Source of the DNA: Xylogone sp. PMI_703
Taxonomy: Eukaryota > Ascomycota > Leotiomycetes
Length of the DNA: 64,000 nucleotides
Direction of reading: 5' to 3'
Assembly (NCBI GenBank): GCA_021399445.1
Contig: JAJTUQ010000005.1
Location: forward strand, 1,302,001 to 1,366,000
Shown: one piece after another, positions 45,473 to 57,528 of the stretch
How the letters are laid out: every line of letters begins with the position of its first letter
Position numbering within the stretch: position 1 is the first letter of the stretch
Translations under genes and position numbers: made by a program
Notes under the pieces: generated by a model
What the model was told of the DNA's origin: nothing
Database searches by the model: none
The model's input: only the letters and a program-made list of their open reading frames with translations

Positions 45473-48204
45473 ATGCCATCCATCATGGGCATCGAGGCTG
45501 TTGATCCCATGCTCTTCAAATCCTCTCCTGAGCTCCCTCCAACGCCACCAAAGTCGGAGTCTAACAGCTGTGATGCCTCTGACGAAGAAACCGTGTTCTC
45601 CGGGCAAGGAGGCTACAACACCCCTCTACCCAAATATCCCGTTCCTCCACCGTCACGCCCTCCCACAGAAGTATTGAAAGAAGATTTGAAAACTCCCGAT
45701 TTCCATGTTCCTCGAGACCCGCGGCTCATCCGACTTACGGGAATACATCCATTTAATGTCGAACCTCCACTTACTGACCTGTTTAACGAAGGCTTTCTCA
45801 CCTCTCCTGAGCTCTTCTACGTTCGAAATCATGGCCCTGTTCCGCAAGTTGAAGACTCGACCATTATGGATTGGGAGTTTTCGATAGAAGGTTTGGTGAA
45901 GAACTCCATAAGACTGACTCTCAGGGATCTCATTGAATCCTACAACCAAATCACTGTACCAGTAACACTGGTCTGTGCTGGCAATCGTCGAAAAGAGCAG
46001 AACCAAGTTCGCAAATCAAAAGGGTTTTCTTGGGGTGCTGCTGGCGTCTCAACGGCATTGTGGACTGGTGTAGCCCTGCTGGACGTAATCCGAAAAGCGC
46101 AGCCTATGCGAGCAGCTCGTTATGTCTGTATGGAAGGAGCTGACAAACTCCCTAATGGATACTATGGCACGTCAGTGAAGCTGAACTGGGTGATGGATCC
46201 GAATAGAGGGATCATGTTAGCATATAAGATGAACGGAGAAATGCTTAGCCCCGATCATGGAAAGCCACTGCGCGTCATCATTCCGGGACAGATAGGTGGC
46301 CGAAGTGTGAAGTGGTTGAAGAGAATCATCCTAACCGCGGAGCCTAGCAGCAACTGGTATCATATCTATGATAATAGGGTGTTACCGACAATGGTAAGCC
46401 CTGACCAGAGCGCCAATGAACCAAAATGGTGGATGGATGACCGATATGCGATTTATGATCTGAGTCCCAATAGTGCCACAGCATTCCCAGCTCATGATGA
46501 GAGACTTTATCTAGAAAATGTCCCCGACGTGTACCGCGTACGTGGATATGCATACAGCGGAGGCGGAAGACGAATAACCAGAGTTGAAGTTACTCTCGAT
46601 AAAGGGAGATCATGGGCTTTGGCCAATATTAGATACTTTGAGGATGATTACAGAGATTACGCAGATGAAGATGAAACATTATTTGGCGGGAAGATTGATA
46701 TGAGCTGGCGAGAGACGTGTTTTGCTTGGTGTTTCTGGGAGATTGACATAAAGGTATCAGACCTAAAGATTGCAGGCGATCTCATGGTACGTGCAATGGA
46801 TGAAAGCATGAATGTTCAACCAAGAGATATGTATTGGAGTGTTCTTGGAATGATGAACAACCCGTGGTATCGCATTACTATCACCAACAAAGCGGATCAT
46901 CTCCTGTTTGAACATCCAACTCAGCCTGCCCTTATGCCTGGAGGATGGATGGAGAAGGTAAAAGCTGAGGGTGGAGATCTTGCAAATGGATTCTGGGGAG
47001 AGAAAATGAGCAACGAGGCACCAGTAACAGCGGCCGAGGAGAAAAAAGAGATATCAATGGTTCGAGAAGGTGTTAAGCGAATGATTACATTTGATGAGCT
47101 ACGCCAGCATGACCAAGAGGCCTCGCCATGGTTTGTGCTGGATGGAGAAGTTTATGATGGAACGGCCTTTCTGGAGGGACATCCCGGTGGTGCTACCAGT
47201 ATAGTCGGTGCGGCCGGTCAAGACGCAACGGATGAGTTTCTAGCGATTCGTGAGCTCAAACCTTTCCCTCCTTCTTTCACCCCTGCTAATGCATTCTAGA
47301 CTCCGAAACCGCCAAAGCTATGATGCCGGACTACCATATTGGTACACTTGACGAAGCCTCTCGCACAGCCCTGAAGGATGGAGGAAAGGCTGAAACAGAA
47401 TCCACAGATATAAGACCCGTTTTCCTCGATATGAAAACTTGGAGGAGAGCAAACCTATCAGCAAAGAAGATAATCTCAACTGATACGCGAATCTTCTCAT
47501 TCAAATTAGAGCATGAGGATCAGCTCATTGGGCTGCCGGTCGGTCAGCACTTGATGATCCGTCTTCGAGATCCAGTGACGCGAGAGGCAATCATTAGATC
47601 ATATACGCCAATATCTGAGATCACAGATAAAGGGGTTCTTCATATCCTAATCAAGGTATATTTCGATACCCCTGAGCAAGAGGGTGGAAAGATGACCAAA
47701 GCACTGAACTCTCTTCCATGTGGACATTGGGTGGATTTTAAAGGCCCTATTGGGAAATTCGAGTATCTTGGCAAAGGAAACTGCAGTATCAATAACAGGA
47801 TAAGGAATGTGAAGAAGTTCATAATGATCTGTGCAGGTAGTGGTATCACGCCGATTTTCCAGGTCCTGAGAGCGGTACTCAAAGATAGGGAGGATGAAAC
47901 CAAGTGTTTGGTTCTGGACGGAAATAGGAATGAGGAGGATATCCTGTGTCGAGAAGATATCGATTCATTAACCAGAGGAAACGAGGACCGCTGTAAGGTT
48001 CATTATCTCTTGACGAAGCCGCCGGATGGTTGGTCCGGTTTAAAAGGCAGAATTGGGAAAGATTTGTTGGAGAAGGAAGTTGGTACATGTACGTCGAATG
48101 GGGAGGTCCTGATATTAATCTGCGGACCTGAGGCACTTGAAAAGAGCGTTCATAAGATTCTCAATGGAATAGGATGGAAGGATGAGGATTTGATGTTCTT
48201 TTAG
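45473..48204 (+). CDS. niaD: Nitrate reductase (NADPH)
   Basis: Reduces nitrate to nitrite in the cytosol using NADPH, FAD, heme and molybdopterin. Two exons, 45473-47249 and 47300-48204, separated by a 50-bp intron; 893 residues from the first ATG (an ATG 12 bp downstream is an alternative). Mo-cofactor domain: LTLRDL, the ligand cysteine in VTLVCAGNRRKEQ (about residue 168) and IPGQIGGRSVKWL. Dimerisation domain: VRGYAYSGGGRRITRVEV. Cytochrome b5 domain: first heme histidine in LEGHPGGATSIVGAAGQDAT, second in DEFLAIHSETAKAM, whose codon is split by the intron. FAD domain: IIRSYTPISE. NADPH domain: CAGSGITPIFQVLRAV and ICGPEALE, ending EDLMFF. Upstream GATA and NIT4-type sites suggest nitrate induction and ammonium repression. 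No nitrite reductase or nitrate transporter is present in the window. Confidence 0.96.
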
Positions 48205-48352
48205 ATATCCATATGCATGTTTTGGGTATTATAAAAGGGGCGTTAGGGTATATCTGCATCTCGTTTCACATGAATTTAATGAATCCAGAAATACTTCATG
48301 ACTTCCTACACTTTGATAAGTGCTTTTATTACGACACTGTAGTGACTTAAAG

Positions 48353-50319
48353 CTACCTTCCGAATCCAAACCAGCCCTTCTTTTGCTGAGCTTGAGGTTG
48401 TGGTTCCGCGCCTGCTGTGTCAGAAACTGCATTCTGTGTAGCTGTTTCCTGAGAAGCTTCAACCTTCCTATCAGGGTACTCAATATAATTCCAAGCAGCA
48501 TCGAAGAAGAGAGGCTTCACAGGCACAGGCTCTAACTTCGGTGGGTAAGCAACAAGATTCTTGAGGTCAACTTCCCCAACTGGATACTCGTTCAACTGCT
48601 CAACAAGTGGTTTGCTATTGAATCCACCAGAATTGGTCTCTGTTTGAGTAATAATATTACCTAATTCGACCAATGCTCGGTACCGCTGGACTTCTCCCTG
48701 AAGCAAATCTTTTAAGAATTGTACCTCCGTCCCAGATACTGCTATGCTTGGTGGAGACGCGTCGGACGTATCCATGGCTGAAGAGAGATGTGAATATGCA
48801 CTGGTACACTTTTCAGATGCTCGATTAAGGAGGGCTAGCGCATTTTTATTATTAGATACCAAGGCATGTGAGCGTGCTATTGTGAGGCACCTGGTAGATA
48901 GAATCAGATAAGTGAGCTAGAATATTGATATGAGAGACTTACTTTAGTGCTTGGAAATAATTATATTTTGCTCCCAACTCTTCTAAAAATGCAGAGTCTC
49001 CTGCAACGCCAGGCAGTTCTTTTATGGAATCCAAACTCTGTAATATCCCATCATAGAGGACCACTCTCTCACGAAATTGAGCCAATCTGTGGCCCGTTGA
49101 TAATGGTTTTGGAGCAGATTTTTGAGACTTTTTATTCGTACTTGTCACGCTACTGTCAATAGCGCCGTCTTTATCACCAACTAAAACTCTATTTCGCCCA
49201 ATACGCCAGCTAATCATGTCGTAGCTGACAGCAGTTCTTGTGATTTGTAAACTCTGCATTCGTTTGTCTCCTTGCCCGACTTTTTCAGCAGTTAGTTCAT
49301 CAATTGCATGCTTTGTCGCATCTACAGCGTCCTGGCTTGCAATGAGAATATCATCATAGCCAGCAGCTTTATCTTTCGGCTGTAAAGTCTCTCTAGTTGA
49401 CAAGATTTTGGACAACTGCTCCACAGCATTCCGTACGGCCACTAAAGCAGTTGTTATTGTTGCATCTTCCAAGTCAACGGTTCTAGATCGCCATGTGATT
49501 GTCTTTGGAGCAGACACTGAGTCGGTGGATTCTGTTTTCGCTATTGGATCCTGATTGTTCAAGAAATTATCATCAAATTTCTTAAGCTGTGAAACTAATT
49601 CATTGTCTGACGTAGGGAAGTATTGGCGGGCAATAGCAGGCACAGCTATAGTCCTTGACATCCTCATCTGATATGCTGCATATCTAATAAAAGGATCTAG
49701 CCTCCCAGCCACTAGATCCTTGAAAATATCGCTCTTTGTAGATGTTGCCAGTACATCATATATGATTCTAGCCTCTGAATAACTCTTCAAACTGGGCTCC
49801 CAGCTCTGCTTTGCGAACTCTACATCTCCATTGAGGGATGCTGCGTACGCACGTGCTTCTAAAACATCAGTATCACTGGCGCCTGTCTGTGACTGATCCT
49901 TCAGTAGTTGAAATAAACTATCTGCGCATTTCGCAGCCTTGTATAATCGAGATATTATATGCGATCGAGTCGAACCAGTGATCCCCTTATTGTCCGTACT
50001 ATGCACAGATTTCATGGATTCGGCATTCGCCCAAGCTCGTTCTGAAGTGAGTAGCAACAGGTACACAAAGCTTTAGACAGTATGTTAGTAAATAAATATG
50101 GCATTGGTATATAGCAGTGACTTACTCATGACTACGACTTATGTCTTCTGTCGTTATTGGAGCTTTGGGTATATACTTCGCGCGGGGCTTCGTTGCGATA
50201 TCGAGTCTCTTGCGCAAATTGTGGATTCGGTTTGAGAGTTGTGCCCTGTATGACGAATAGTCGCCATACAGCAGGGCTTTCTCACGCCCCGAGACGACAA
50301 ATTTGGTGATTTCCATCAC
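48353..50319 (-). CDS. SRP68: Signal recognition particle subunit SRP68
   Basis: SRP68 binds SRP RNA and SRP72 in the particle that targets nascent secretory proteins to the ER. Three exons: 50126-50319, 48943-50070 and 48353-48890; 619 residues. The RNA-binding N-terminal domain starts MEITKFVVSGREKALLYGDY, then SSYRAQLSNRIHNLRKRLDI, and the joined VYLLLLTSERAWANAESMK. TPR-like helices follow (ARAYAASLNGDVEFAKQSWE, DPFIRYAAYQMRMSRTIAVP). The C-terminal SRP72-binding part includes VPVKPLFFDAAWNYIEYPD and ends KKGWFGFGR, typical of fungal SRP68. Its stop is about 150 bp from the nitrate reductase stop (convergent). Confidence 0.92.
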
Positions 50320-50775
50320 TCAAAATTAGAAAGACCTTCGTTTGACCACTCATGGCGGGGTTGATACATATTCTTTGCTTCAGTGCGCTCATAATTGTGA
50401 TTATGTAAGCTATTCATCGGACCATCTTTAATCCCGGTTCCATGCAAATAATCTAGAGCTAAAACTCCAGCCTTGGGAGGACCTACAAGTCTCTCTAAAT
50501 GAGATCTGCTCCCAGCGAGTTTCTATTCAATTTTTAGACGTGAGATTGTTTATAATCTGCCTTAACGAACTTTATGACAAATGTTTTCATAGAAACTCTC
50601 TTGAAAAATGTTATATTGTAAGCACATTTATACTTTTAGTCGTACCATATCTTTGACACCTTTTATCTAGTCTGTTAAGTCGAATTCTCGAAATTACGGT
50701 AATATTTGAGCAAATTCATACCCAATTGTCACGGTCGGTGCCGGATCGTCGTCTTCTGTTTGACTTTGGCAGGGG
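50320..50775. other. Divergent promoter SRP68 / PPR gene
   Basis: About 455 bp between divergent starts, AT-rich, no ORF of note. Confidence 0.5.
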
Positions 50776-53700
50776 ATGCTGGAGAAGACGACCGGATGCC
50801 TAGAACAAGGCAGTCTACGCCGACTTCTACCAGGATCGAAGAGTTCTCTGAAAAGCCGACGTACCTTACATTGTGGTTTTTGGAGCCATGGCGGAGGAGA
50901 GCTCGAATTATCACCAATATGGGCAGCCCTTGAGCGTAGCACAGAGACTATTGAACAACCATCTGATCCTCGCCCGATGAAATCGCCCCTCAATGGAAAT
51001 GGAGGAATTGTGCTTGACTTCTTATATCCTATTGGCACTGTCAATTTCATTCGCCAGCTTTCTGGATGGAATGGTGACAGACAAGATCGATCGCGGGGGT
51101 CTGCTAGCTTTGGCAAAATTAGCCAGCGACTATTTACTTCTTCAGCAGGAGAGTCCTCGATTCAGAACTCGGATTCGAATACTGCGATTACCCAACAATC
51201 CGCTCCTGCTGATAGTGTGGATCATGCAGAAAATGTTAGTCAAATCCTTGTCAACTCCATCCGAGATGTGATAGAGCGTGGCCCGCGAAACGAGCAAGAA
51301 GAGGTTTGGCGCAAGTACCGCCTCCTAAATCCTAAAGAACAAAAGGAATTACACTGCCTAATTATTCCCTACCTTTCTCTATCATCAAGAATACTTGATA
51401 GTGAGAGAGCAACAACATTGTTTGAACGCGGTGGTAATGAAAAGGAGCAACCAGCTGTATACAAAGCTGTAATTAAATCATTTTTGCGGCTAGGGAATCT
51501 TCCAAGGGCTACGGAACTTCATGAAATTGCTGCTCGACATTTTCAGGATGAAGCCGGCTCTGCTGAGCTGTTGGCCTACCTAATAGAGCATAATCTTTGG
51601 TCTCAGGTCATTGCAGCCTGGCGCAGTTGTCAAGACCTCCCTCGTCTTCCCGATTTCACCAATTCTATTCAAGAGACCTTAAAAGGAGTGCCAAACCTTG
51701 CGACTCAGGCTCTTTTGTTAGCGGATCATGTGAGAGGCTGTATAGGAACCTGGTCAAATGTTGGGGATCATAAGCTCATAAAACTATCCAAGGAGCTCAT
51801 TGCCCTTGCCTTTAGAGTGGTACTAGTACATCTTGAGCCGCTTGGCATATCGAACTGGAATTCTATCCTCCAAAGTCTTGAAAAACTAGACCTTGATACT
51901 CCAGAGCTATACGAAGCCATTATCAACAGGCTTATATCAAAGAAAGAGACAAAGCATGCGGTACAATGTTATAGAAGAGCACGTCAACGACAAAATCTAG
52001 TTTTAACTCGACGGACACTTCGAGATGTATTAGCTGTTTGCACCAAATACCACAGCGTTCAAGGAATGCAACAAGTTCTTGACGACTGGTTCCGCTTTTA
52101 CGGCAGTCCTAGTCAGAATGCTTATAAACTATGCATAAGAGAATTCGCATCACAGGGAGATTCTGTTACAGTTTATGCCCTTTTCGAGCAGTATGCTTCT
52201 CGCTTTAGTGAGGGCGGGATATTCAAGTCAGCAGATGAACTTGCACCGCTCCTTCATGTACATGCTGTTCGTGGGGAACTTGATCAGGCTATTGAGGTAT
52301 TCAGTTGTCTTTTCACTAGATACAAAGTACAACCGACCCTTTTATGTTGGAATATCCTCATATCGGCCTATGCAAAGGTATACGATATAGATGGCGCTTT
52401 TAATTGTTTTGAGAGGCTTCTTGAAACTAAAGACGTCAAGCCAGATCATTATACTTTTGGCACTATCATGGGTGTCTGCGTAACTCGCGGAGACCTTGAA
52501 TCTGTCATTGAACTGGATCAGCTGGCCGATAGCTTGGGCATTGAGAAATCAGCAGCGATGGTAGATTGCCTTGTTCTTGCTCACATTCAAGATGACCTAC
52601 CCCAGGAGGCGGAAGACATATGCCAACGTGCTCTTCATATTGACCTCAAGGGAAGCCGCACTCGAATGTGGAACTATCTTATCATGGCATGGGCTATGCG
52701 GCGTGATCTTAAAAACGCTCATCGAATCCTTCGAGAAATGACCGAGGCAAATATCGACTTTGATAAGTATACGTACTCTGCACTGATGCAGGCATTGGCA
52801 ATGGCCAAACAGCCAGATCGAGCTTACTCCATTCTGAAGGATGTCATGAAGGAAGCTGAAGTACCGGCCACGAATTTCCATTATGCTGTCGTTATGGGAG
52901 GCTTTCTCGCAAATAATGAAGTGCACAAAGTATTTCAGGTCAAAAGACGGATGGAAAAGCGCGGAATAAAAGAATCCTCGAGCACACGCCTGCTTGAGCT
53001 AAAAGCTCAGGCCATTCAGGATGAGAGATCAGCTGGAGGGAATAAGGCAGGACAAAAGCTGCCAACCACCCAACGACTTTTTCAGAATATTCTAGCAACC
53101 ATGAGCCGAAAAGAAATATCTAACACCGCCAGGAAGGGGTTGGGCCGCACGCCACTGGATGTGGGCTATCAGTCAATGTTTTATAGCTACATGGTTTTCA
53201 TACTTGGTCAACAAGATGACTTTCAAACAGTCAAACAACTATATACGGAGTTTATTGAATCACTACCGACAAATCGACAGGATTTCCGACCTATTGATAT
53301 TCTGTCGGCACTAATGGCAACAAAATTAAGAGAAGGAGACTACAAGACCGTTTCTGAATGCTGGCATTTTGCTTTCTCTCAAGCACAAAAACTGGGTAAA
53401 CCGTTACGATCGGTTCATGACTCGATGGAGATTCAAATACTGCCAATACATCAATTAAGCCTTTCTAGAGCGCTTACATTCCAGATTACGTCTCTTCTCA
53501 GACAAGGCAAGATAGACGAGTTGGAAGGCACGATGGAGGACTTTCTCAAAAAAGGATTTGTCGCAGACAACAAAAACTGGAACTATTATATTCAGCTATT
53601 AGCTCGGAGTCACCGCTTTAAGAAAGCGTTCTACCTTTGTGAGATCCATCTTATGCCGGGATGGACAGGCTGGGCCCAGCTTCGATGGGGTAAGCCTGAA

Positions 53701-53946
53701 CGGAACCGACTTTCTTTAGATCTGCGTAAAGCAAGTAGGAATCCCCGTTATCTCCGACCAAAACTACATACTATGTTAGAACTGTCAAGAGCATATCTGG
53801 ACCTGCAAGCTGCTGCCTCGGAGTCTACAGCTTTCCAGGTCTTGCTTGATGTGTTACAGAAAGAATTCCCGAAGACTTTGCACGCTATTAAGACTATGCC
53901 CAGAGTCGATGATGAATTAGAACGGAAGTATCTCACGACTCAGTAA
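50776..53946 (+). CDS. Mitochondrial PPR protein, cya-5-like
   Basis: A single-exon gene of 1056 residues. The start is Arg/Ser/Leu-rich without early acidic clusters (GSLRRLLPGSKSSLKSRRTL), a likely mitochondrial presequence. The middle half has tandem pentatricopeptide-type helix pairs such as PTLLCWNILISAYAKVYDID, KPDHYTFGTIMGVCVTRGDL, RMWNYLIMAWAMRRDLKNAH and DFDKYTYSALMQALAMAKQP. The C-terminal region (RFKKAFYLCEIHLMPGWTGW, KASRNPRYLRPKLHTM) matches fungal proteins related to Neurospora CYA-5, which is needed for cytochrome oxidase subunit 1 expression. PPR proteins bind organellar RNA; the target here is inferred. The lack of introns is notable among its intron-rich neighbours but common for PPR genes. 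Confidence 0.82.
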   Translation: MLEKTTGCLEQGSLRRLLPGSKSSLKSRRTLHCGFWSHGGGELELSPIWAALERSTETIEQPSDPRPMKSPLNGNGGIVLDFLYPIGTVNFIRQLSGWNGDRQDRSRGSASFGKISQRLFTSSAGESSIQNSDSNTAITQQSAPADSVDHAENVSQILVNSIRDVIERGPRNEQEEVWRKYRLLNPKEQKELHCLIIPYLSLSSRILDSERATTLFERGGNEKEQPAVYKAVIKSFLRLGNLPRATELHEIAARHFQDEAGSAELLAYLIEHNLWSQVIAAWRSCQDLPRLPDFTNSIQETLKGVPNLATQALLLADHVRGCIGTWSNVGDHKLIKLSKELIALAFRVVLVHLEPLGISNWNSILQSLEKLDLDTPELYEAIINRLISKKETKHAVQCYRRARQRQNLVLTRRTLRDVLAVCTKYHSVQGMQQVLDDWFRFYGSPSQNAYKLCIREFASQGDSVTVYALFEQYASRFSEGGIFKSADELAPLLHVHAVRGELDQAIEVFSCLFTRYKVQPTLLCWNILISAYAKVYDIDGAFNCFERLLETKDVKPDHYTFGTIMGVCVTRGDLESVIELDQLADSLGIEKSAAMVDCLVLAHIQDDLPQEAEDICQRALHIDLKGSRTRMWNYLIMAWAMRRDLKNAHRILREMTEANIDFDKYTYSALMQALAMAKQPDRAYSILKDVMKEAEVPATNFHYAVVMGGFLANNEVHKVFQVKRRMEKRGIKESSSTRLLELKAQAIQDERSAGGNKAGQKLPTTQRLFQNILATMSRKEISNTARKGLGRTPLDVGYQSMFYSYMVFILGQQDDFQTVKQLYTEFIESLPTNRQDFRPIDILSALMATKLREGDYKTVSECWHFAFSQAQKLGKPLRSVHDSMEIQILPIHQLSLSRALTFQITSLLRQGKIDELEGTMEDFLKKGFVADNKNWNYYIQLLARSHRFKKAFYLCEIHLMPGWTGWAQLRWGKPERNRLSLDLRKASRNPRYLRPKLHTMLELSRAYLDLQAAASESTAFQVLLDVLQKEFPKTLHAIKTMPRVDDELERKYLTTQ

Positions 53947-54529
53947 AACTGGGATCGACCTGGAGACTTACCATGTACTATTAATTGGACCACTTTTAGC
54001 TTCTATTCATCTTTCATTAAGGTCTTAAATGAGGGATGCCCGGCTTGAAAAGGCTTTCCAATATACGTTATCTAACTACCACCGTAATGGATATGCTTGA
54101 CAGTTAGGCCATCTATTCAGTTTGTATATATCTTGTAGGATTAGAGAATATATATATTTGGACTGTTAAAGCCACGACTGTTGTGTATTTATGTCACGAA
54201 AACCACATATTTATGCAGATTAGCATCAAAAGGGAGTAAACAGTATGATTGTAGTTTGTTCATTAGATTGAATAGGTTCAAAGCAATACTATAAGCCTAT
54301 ATGCATTTCCTTAACAGCAATAAGTGGGGGGATTTCCATATCCAAAAAGAGGTCCGTAAGAATCTAAAAACATTGAAGCGATAGCCTGTCACCAAGTAAA
54401 AATGGACGCCACCTCTATATCAGAAATAAACACCATCTCTTATCGAGAATATAAATACCATAAAGCGCCTTATTCTGAACGAACATAATAACTACCTCCT
54501 ACCAAAATACCCAAGGGTTCCGAACGTAA
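53947..54529. other. Intergenic between convergent genes
   Basis: About 580 bp of AT-rich 3' flanking sequence between the PPR gene and the Atos-type gene. Nothing else seen. Confidence 0.5.
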
Positions 54530-56999
54530 TCAAATATTGTCCATACGATCCTGCTGGCTAAGAGCGCCGACTCCAAGATCACGCAACTTCTTCGCAAGAA
54601 GACCTTCGGCAACTTTAGGGCTACCATCAGGTGAAGTACGAAAAGGGTTGCCACCGTATCCAAGATCACCTTTATTGAGCTTATCATACCCTTCAATACC
54701 GGTCATTTCACTGTTCCAGGACTTCGGATTATTCGAGTCTTGAGACGCGGAAGTTTGGCTGATTTTATCCGAGATTTCGGATGGTTCTTGGGTAAGAGAC
54801 CAACCCGTAGAGGAATTCTCTTTTGGGATCTCGCGACGATAGAGACTGAAAGGAATGGGCTGGATCGGAGCTGTTCCTGAGTCCTGGCCATTATGAAAGG
54901 TAGATTCCGCATGTAAGTCCTTCTCCAGAGCTTGCATAACACCCTCCATCGGATCATGAACACGGTTGTTTCCAAGGCCGAATCCTGCGCTGCGTCTTCT
55001 GTACGCCTTTTCTGCCGCCAAACTTGCGCCTGCAATACTAGGGAGACCGAAATTCAGGCCAAAGTCACGTCCTGGTTTATAAACACTGAATCGTGGTTCT
55101 GGCATGGTTATCTCATTTCTGAGTTTCTCTTTACCATCAGGTACACGGTTTGCGAAGACGACCCTTATACTTTTATATAAGTAATACCGACCACGAGAAG
55201 GGCAGCAAATCTGCAGGTGTACTAAGTAGCGTAGAGTTGGCCGATCTAACGAATTGGTAGCGGGTTCTGATGGTGAAGGAACGGCGGCATCGATAATAGG
55301 GCCGGTTGAATAGCTGCGTTGACGAAGGAAAGTCTTAGTGCCCGGTTCCATACCGGCTAGATTATACGGAACCAAGAACAGCTTGACGGCAGTTTTGTTA
55401 GGGTTCTTTATGATTATCTGGACTTGCCCCCTTTCTGGGATCCTATAGCTCCCGCCGTGTGGGGCTTTTGGTGAGCTGGATCTTCGTTTTTGTTTCTCAG
55501 CTCTCCTGACTTCACGCTCTGACCGGCGGCCTATGTTACCTGTGTCGGCAACATCAATATCTTCTACGTATTTCTGATCCACGACAGAGCTATGCCTCTT
55601 TCGTTTGCCTTCTTTTGCCTCATCGGGATTTGGAAGCCCATTCTCAAGATCTATTTGGCCAACATATGGACTTGGTCCATCCTCTGACCTCCCAGTTCGA
55701 CTATAATTTGTAGTCTCATAACTGTAGAATACAGCTGGAAAAGGCAGCGTCACGTGTGGCGGACAGCGAAGGCTCGACTTGCATTTTCCAATACCAAGCA
55801 CACCGATTTGAGCAAGAAAATTTAATGGTTTTGACGGTGTAGTTGACATACGTCCTCTGAGGATACTTTCTTCGTATGATCCCACCATAGCTGCATGCTG
55901 TAACGGAGAACTATCAGACGTAATAGACGGTCGCCGGGGACGTGCAAAACCTGGTGTCTGTGGAGATAAACTTGAGGGCACCCAGTTGGGGTTACTTGTC
56001 AAAGACCTTCTTGGCTGATGCGCTTGATAAGGGAAAGTGTTATCTCTTCTGAGTTGTGGGGGTAGTCTGCTGAACGAAGAGGGAGTGGCAATAGATGGTG
56101 ATGACTGGATTGAATGCGACGACTGTAAAGTATGTCGACGAGGATTCCTCCGAGATGCCAATGAAATATCAATAGGGTTAATTGAAGAACTTGAGTCTAT
56201 CTCATCATTGCTTTCCGACTGAACTAGTGGACTCGTTGGAGGCATAAGAATGAAGTTGGATGAATGAGACGAGGAGAGCGAAGGTGGAATTGATCTTAAC
56301 CCACCATCCCGTTCCAAGTTATTAGGAGATGGAAATCGACCATCAAGCTGAAAAGCCGTGAAGTGCCGTGGAGGGGAGGTGGCAAGCCAGGGTTGTCTCT
56401 CAGAACTATAGAGCTTTGCCTCCGAACGGAGACGCTCTTGATCATCACGTCGCGAATGCTGCGGTTCCTCTGTAAAATCTCCACTATGTAAGGCTGAACG
56501 AGGCCTCTCGATCTCTATACCCGAGGTTGAATACTCTGCATTGAAAGAAGGGGCCCGACTAACGTTTGGAGCTTGAGCAGAAGGGGACGATGGTTGGGGT
56601 GAATGTTGGGCGACATGAGAGTACTGAGAGCGGTCCTAAATTTCTAACCTTAGTATCTGGACTGGACATTCACGAAATAGAACATATATAACATACATTC
56701 TGATTCGGCAGCCATGTCGAATTCTGCTCTCTTTTCAACCTCTCAATAAGGTCCACGCGATCAGCTGCTCCAATGGTAGGAAGGTCGGAATGATCATTTG
56801 GAGAATCAAGAGGATGCGTAGTATTCCTGTGAGGACTTCCTAGTGCAGGACCTTCACATAGCTCCGTTCGAATGCTCTCTTCAGAGAGCTTCCTCCTCAC
56901 AGTATTTCCTTCATCTGGCGGCAACCTTGCCACCGGATTAGTAGGTTTGTCTGGCGGTGGAGATACACCGCCGCCAATATCGACCTGGAATATGGGCAT
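54530..56999 (-). CDS. Atos-like (DUF4210 / Chromosome_seg) protein
   Basis: Two exons, 56697-56999 (ATG MPIFQVDIGGG) and 54530-56635, both in phase 0; 802 residues. The first ~350 residues are disordered and Ser/Pro/Arg-rich. The conserved DUF4210 block follows: GSYEESILRGRMSTTPSKP, NFLAQIGVLGIGKCKSSLRC, PPHVTLPFPAVFYSY. After a basic linker comes the second block, SYRIPERGQVQIIIKNPNKT, AVKLFLVPYNLAGMEPGTKT, and LRYLVHLQICCPSRGRYYLY with IRVVFANR, the region listed in Pfam as chromosome segregation during meiosis. Metazoan relatives (Atossa, FAM214/ATOS) are transcription regulators; the fungal role is little known. The tail ends LGVGALSQQDRMDNI. Confidence 0.82.
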
Positions 57000-57528
57000 T
57001 TTGAGGTACACGCAATGCCCATATTATTGTCATACAAACATGATGAAGTTATGTGGAATGAAACGAGTCGTTCTATCGCTGAAACGAGAGCAAATCCGCA
57101 ATGATGTCGTTATTAGCAGTCCTATGCCACAATTGCGGGGGGGACTAGGATCCACCAGCCGTGCTGCACAGGGCTCTCATGGAATCACAGGTGGGAATAG
57201 ACTGGACGCAAAATTTATCCTTCGAAAAATTTTCCCTGCGATAACTCCAGAGGAGAAATGAATGGGATACGTCGAGAGACGGTCTATATACCGCGCGGCT
57301 TTGCGTAAGGGAAAGGTGACTGATTCTGACCTCACTGGCAGATACCCAGTAGTTATGGGTACCGATTACGGGTAGAATGCCCGAAGATATCTCCCGACTG
57401 CTCGTTTAGGTCGCTCCCGTTATCGCCCAGCAAACCCTGCTAGCCACCTGAGATTTCTGCAGCCTCTTCACAGGCCATGAACTACCATCCCCACTCTTCT
57501 TAAAGGTCTTCGCACCTCTGATCTTGCA
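57000..57528. other. Divergent promoter Atos-like / FYV7
   Basis: About 530 bp between divergent starts; includes a small inverted repeat (TACCCA...TGGGTA near 57343-57362). A plus frame at 56872-57261 is a shadow of the Atos-like exon 1. Confidence 0.5.
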
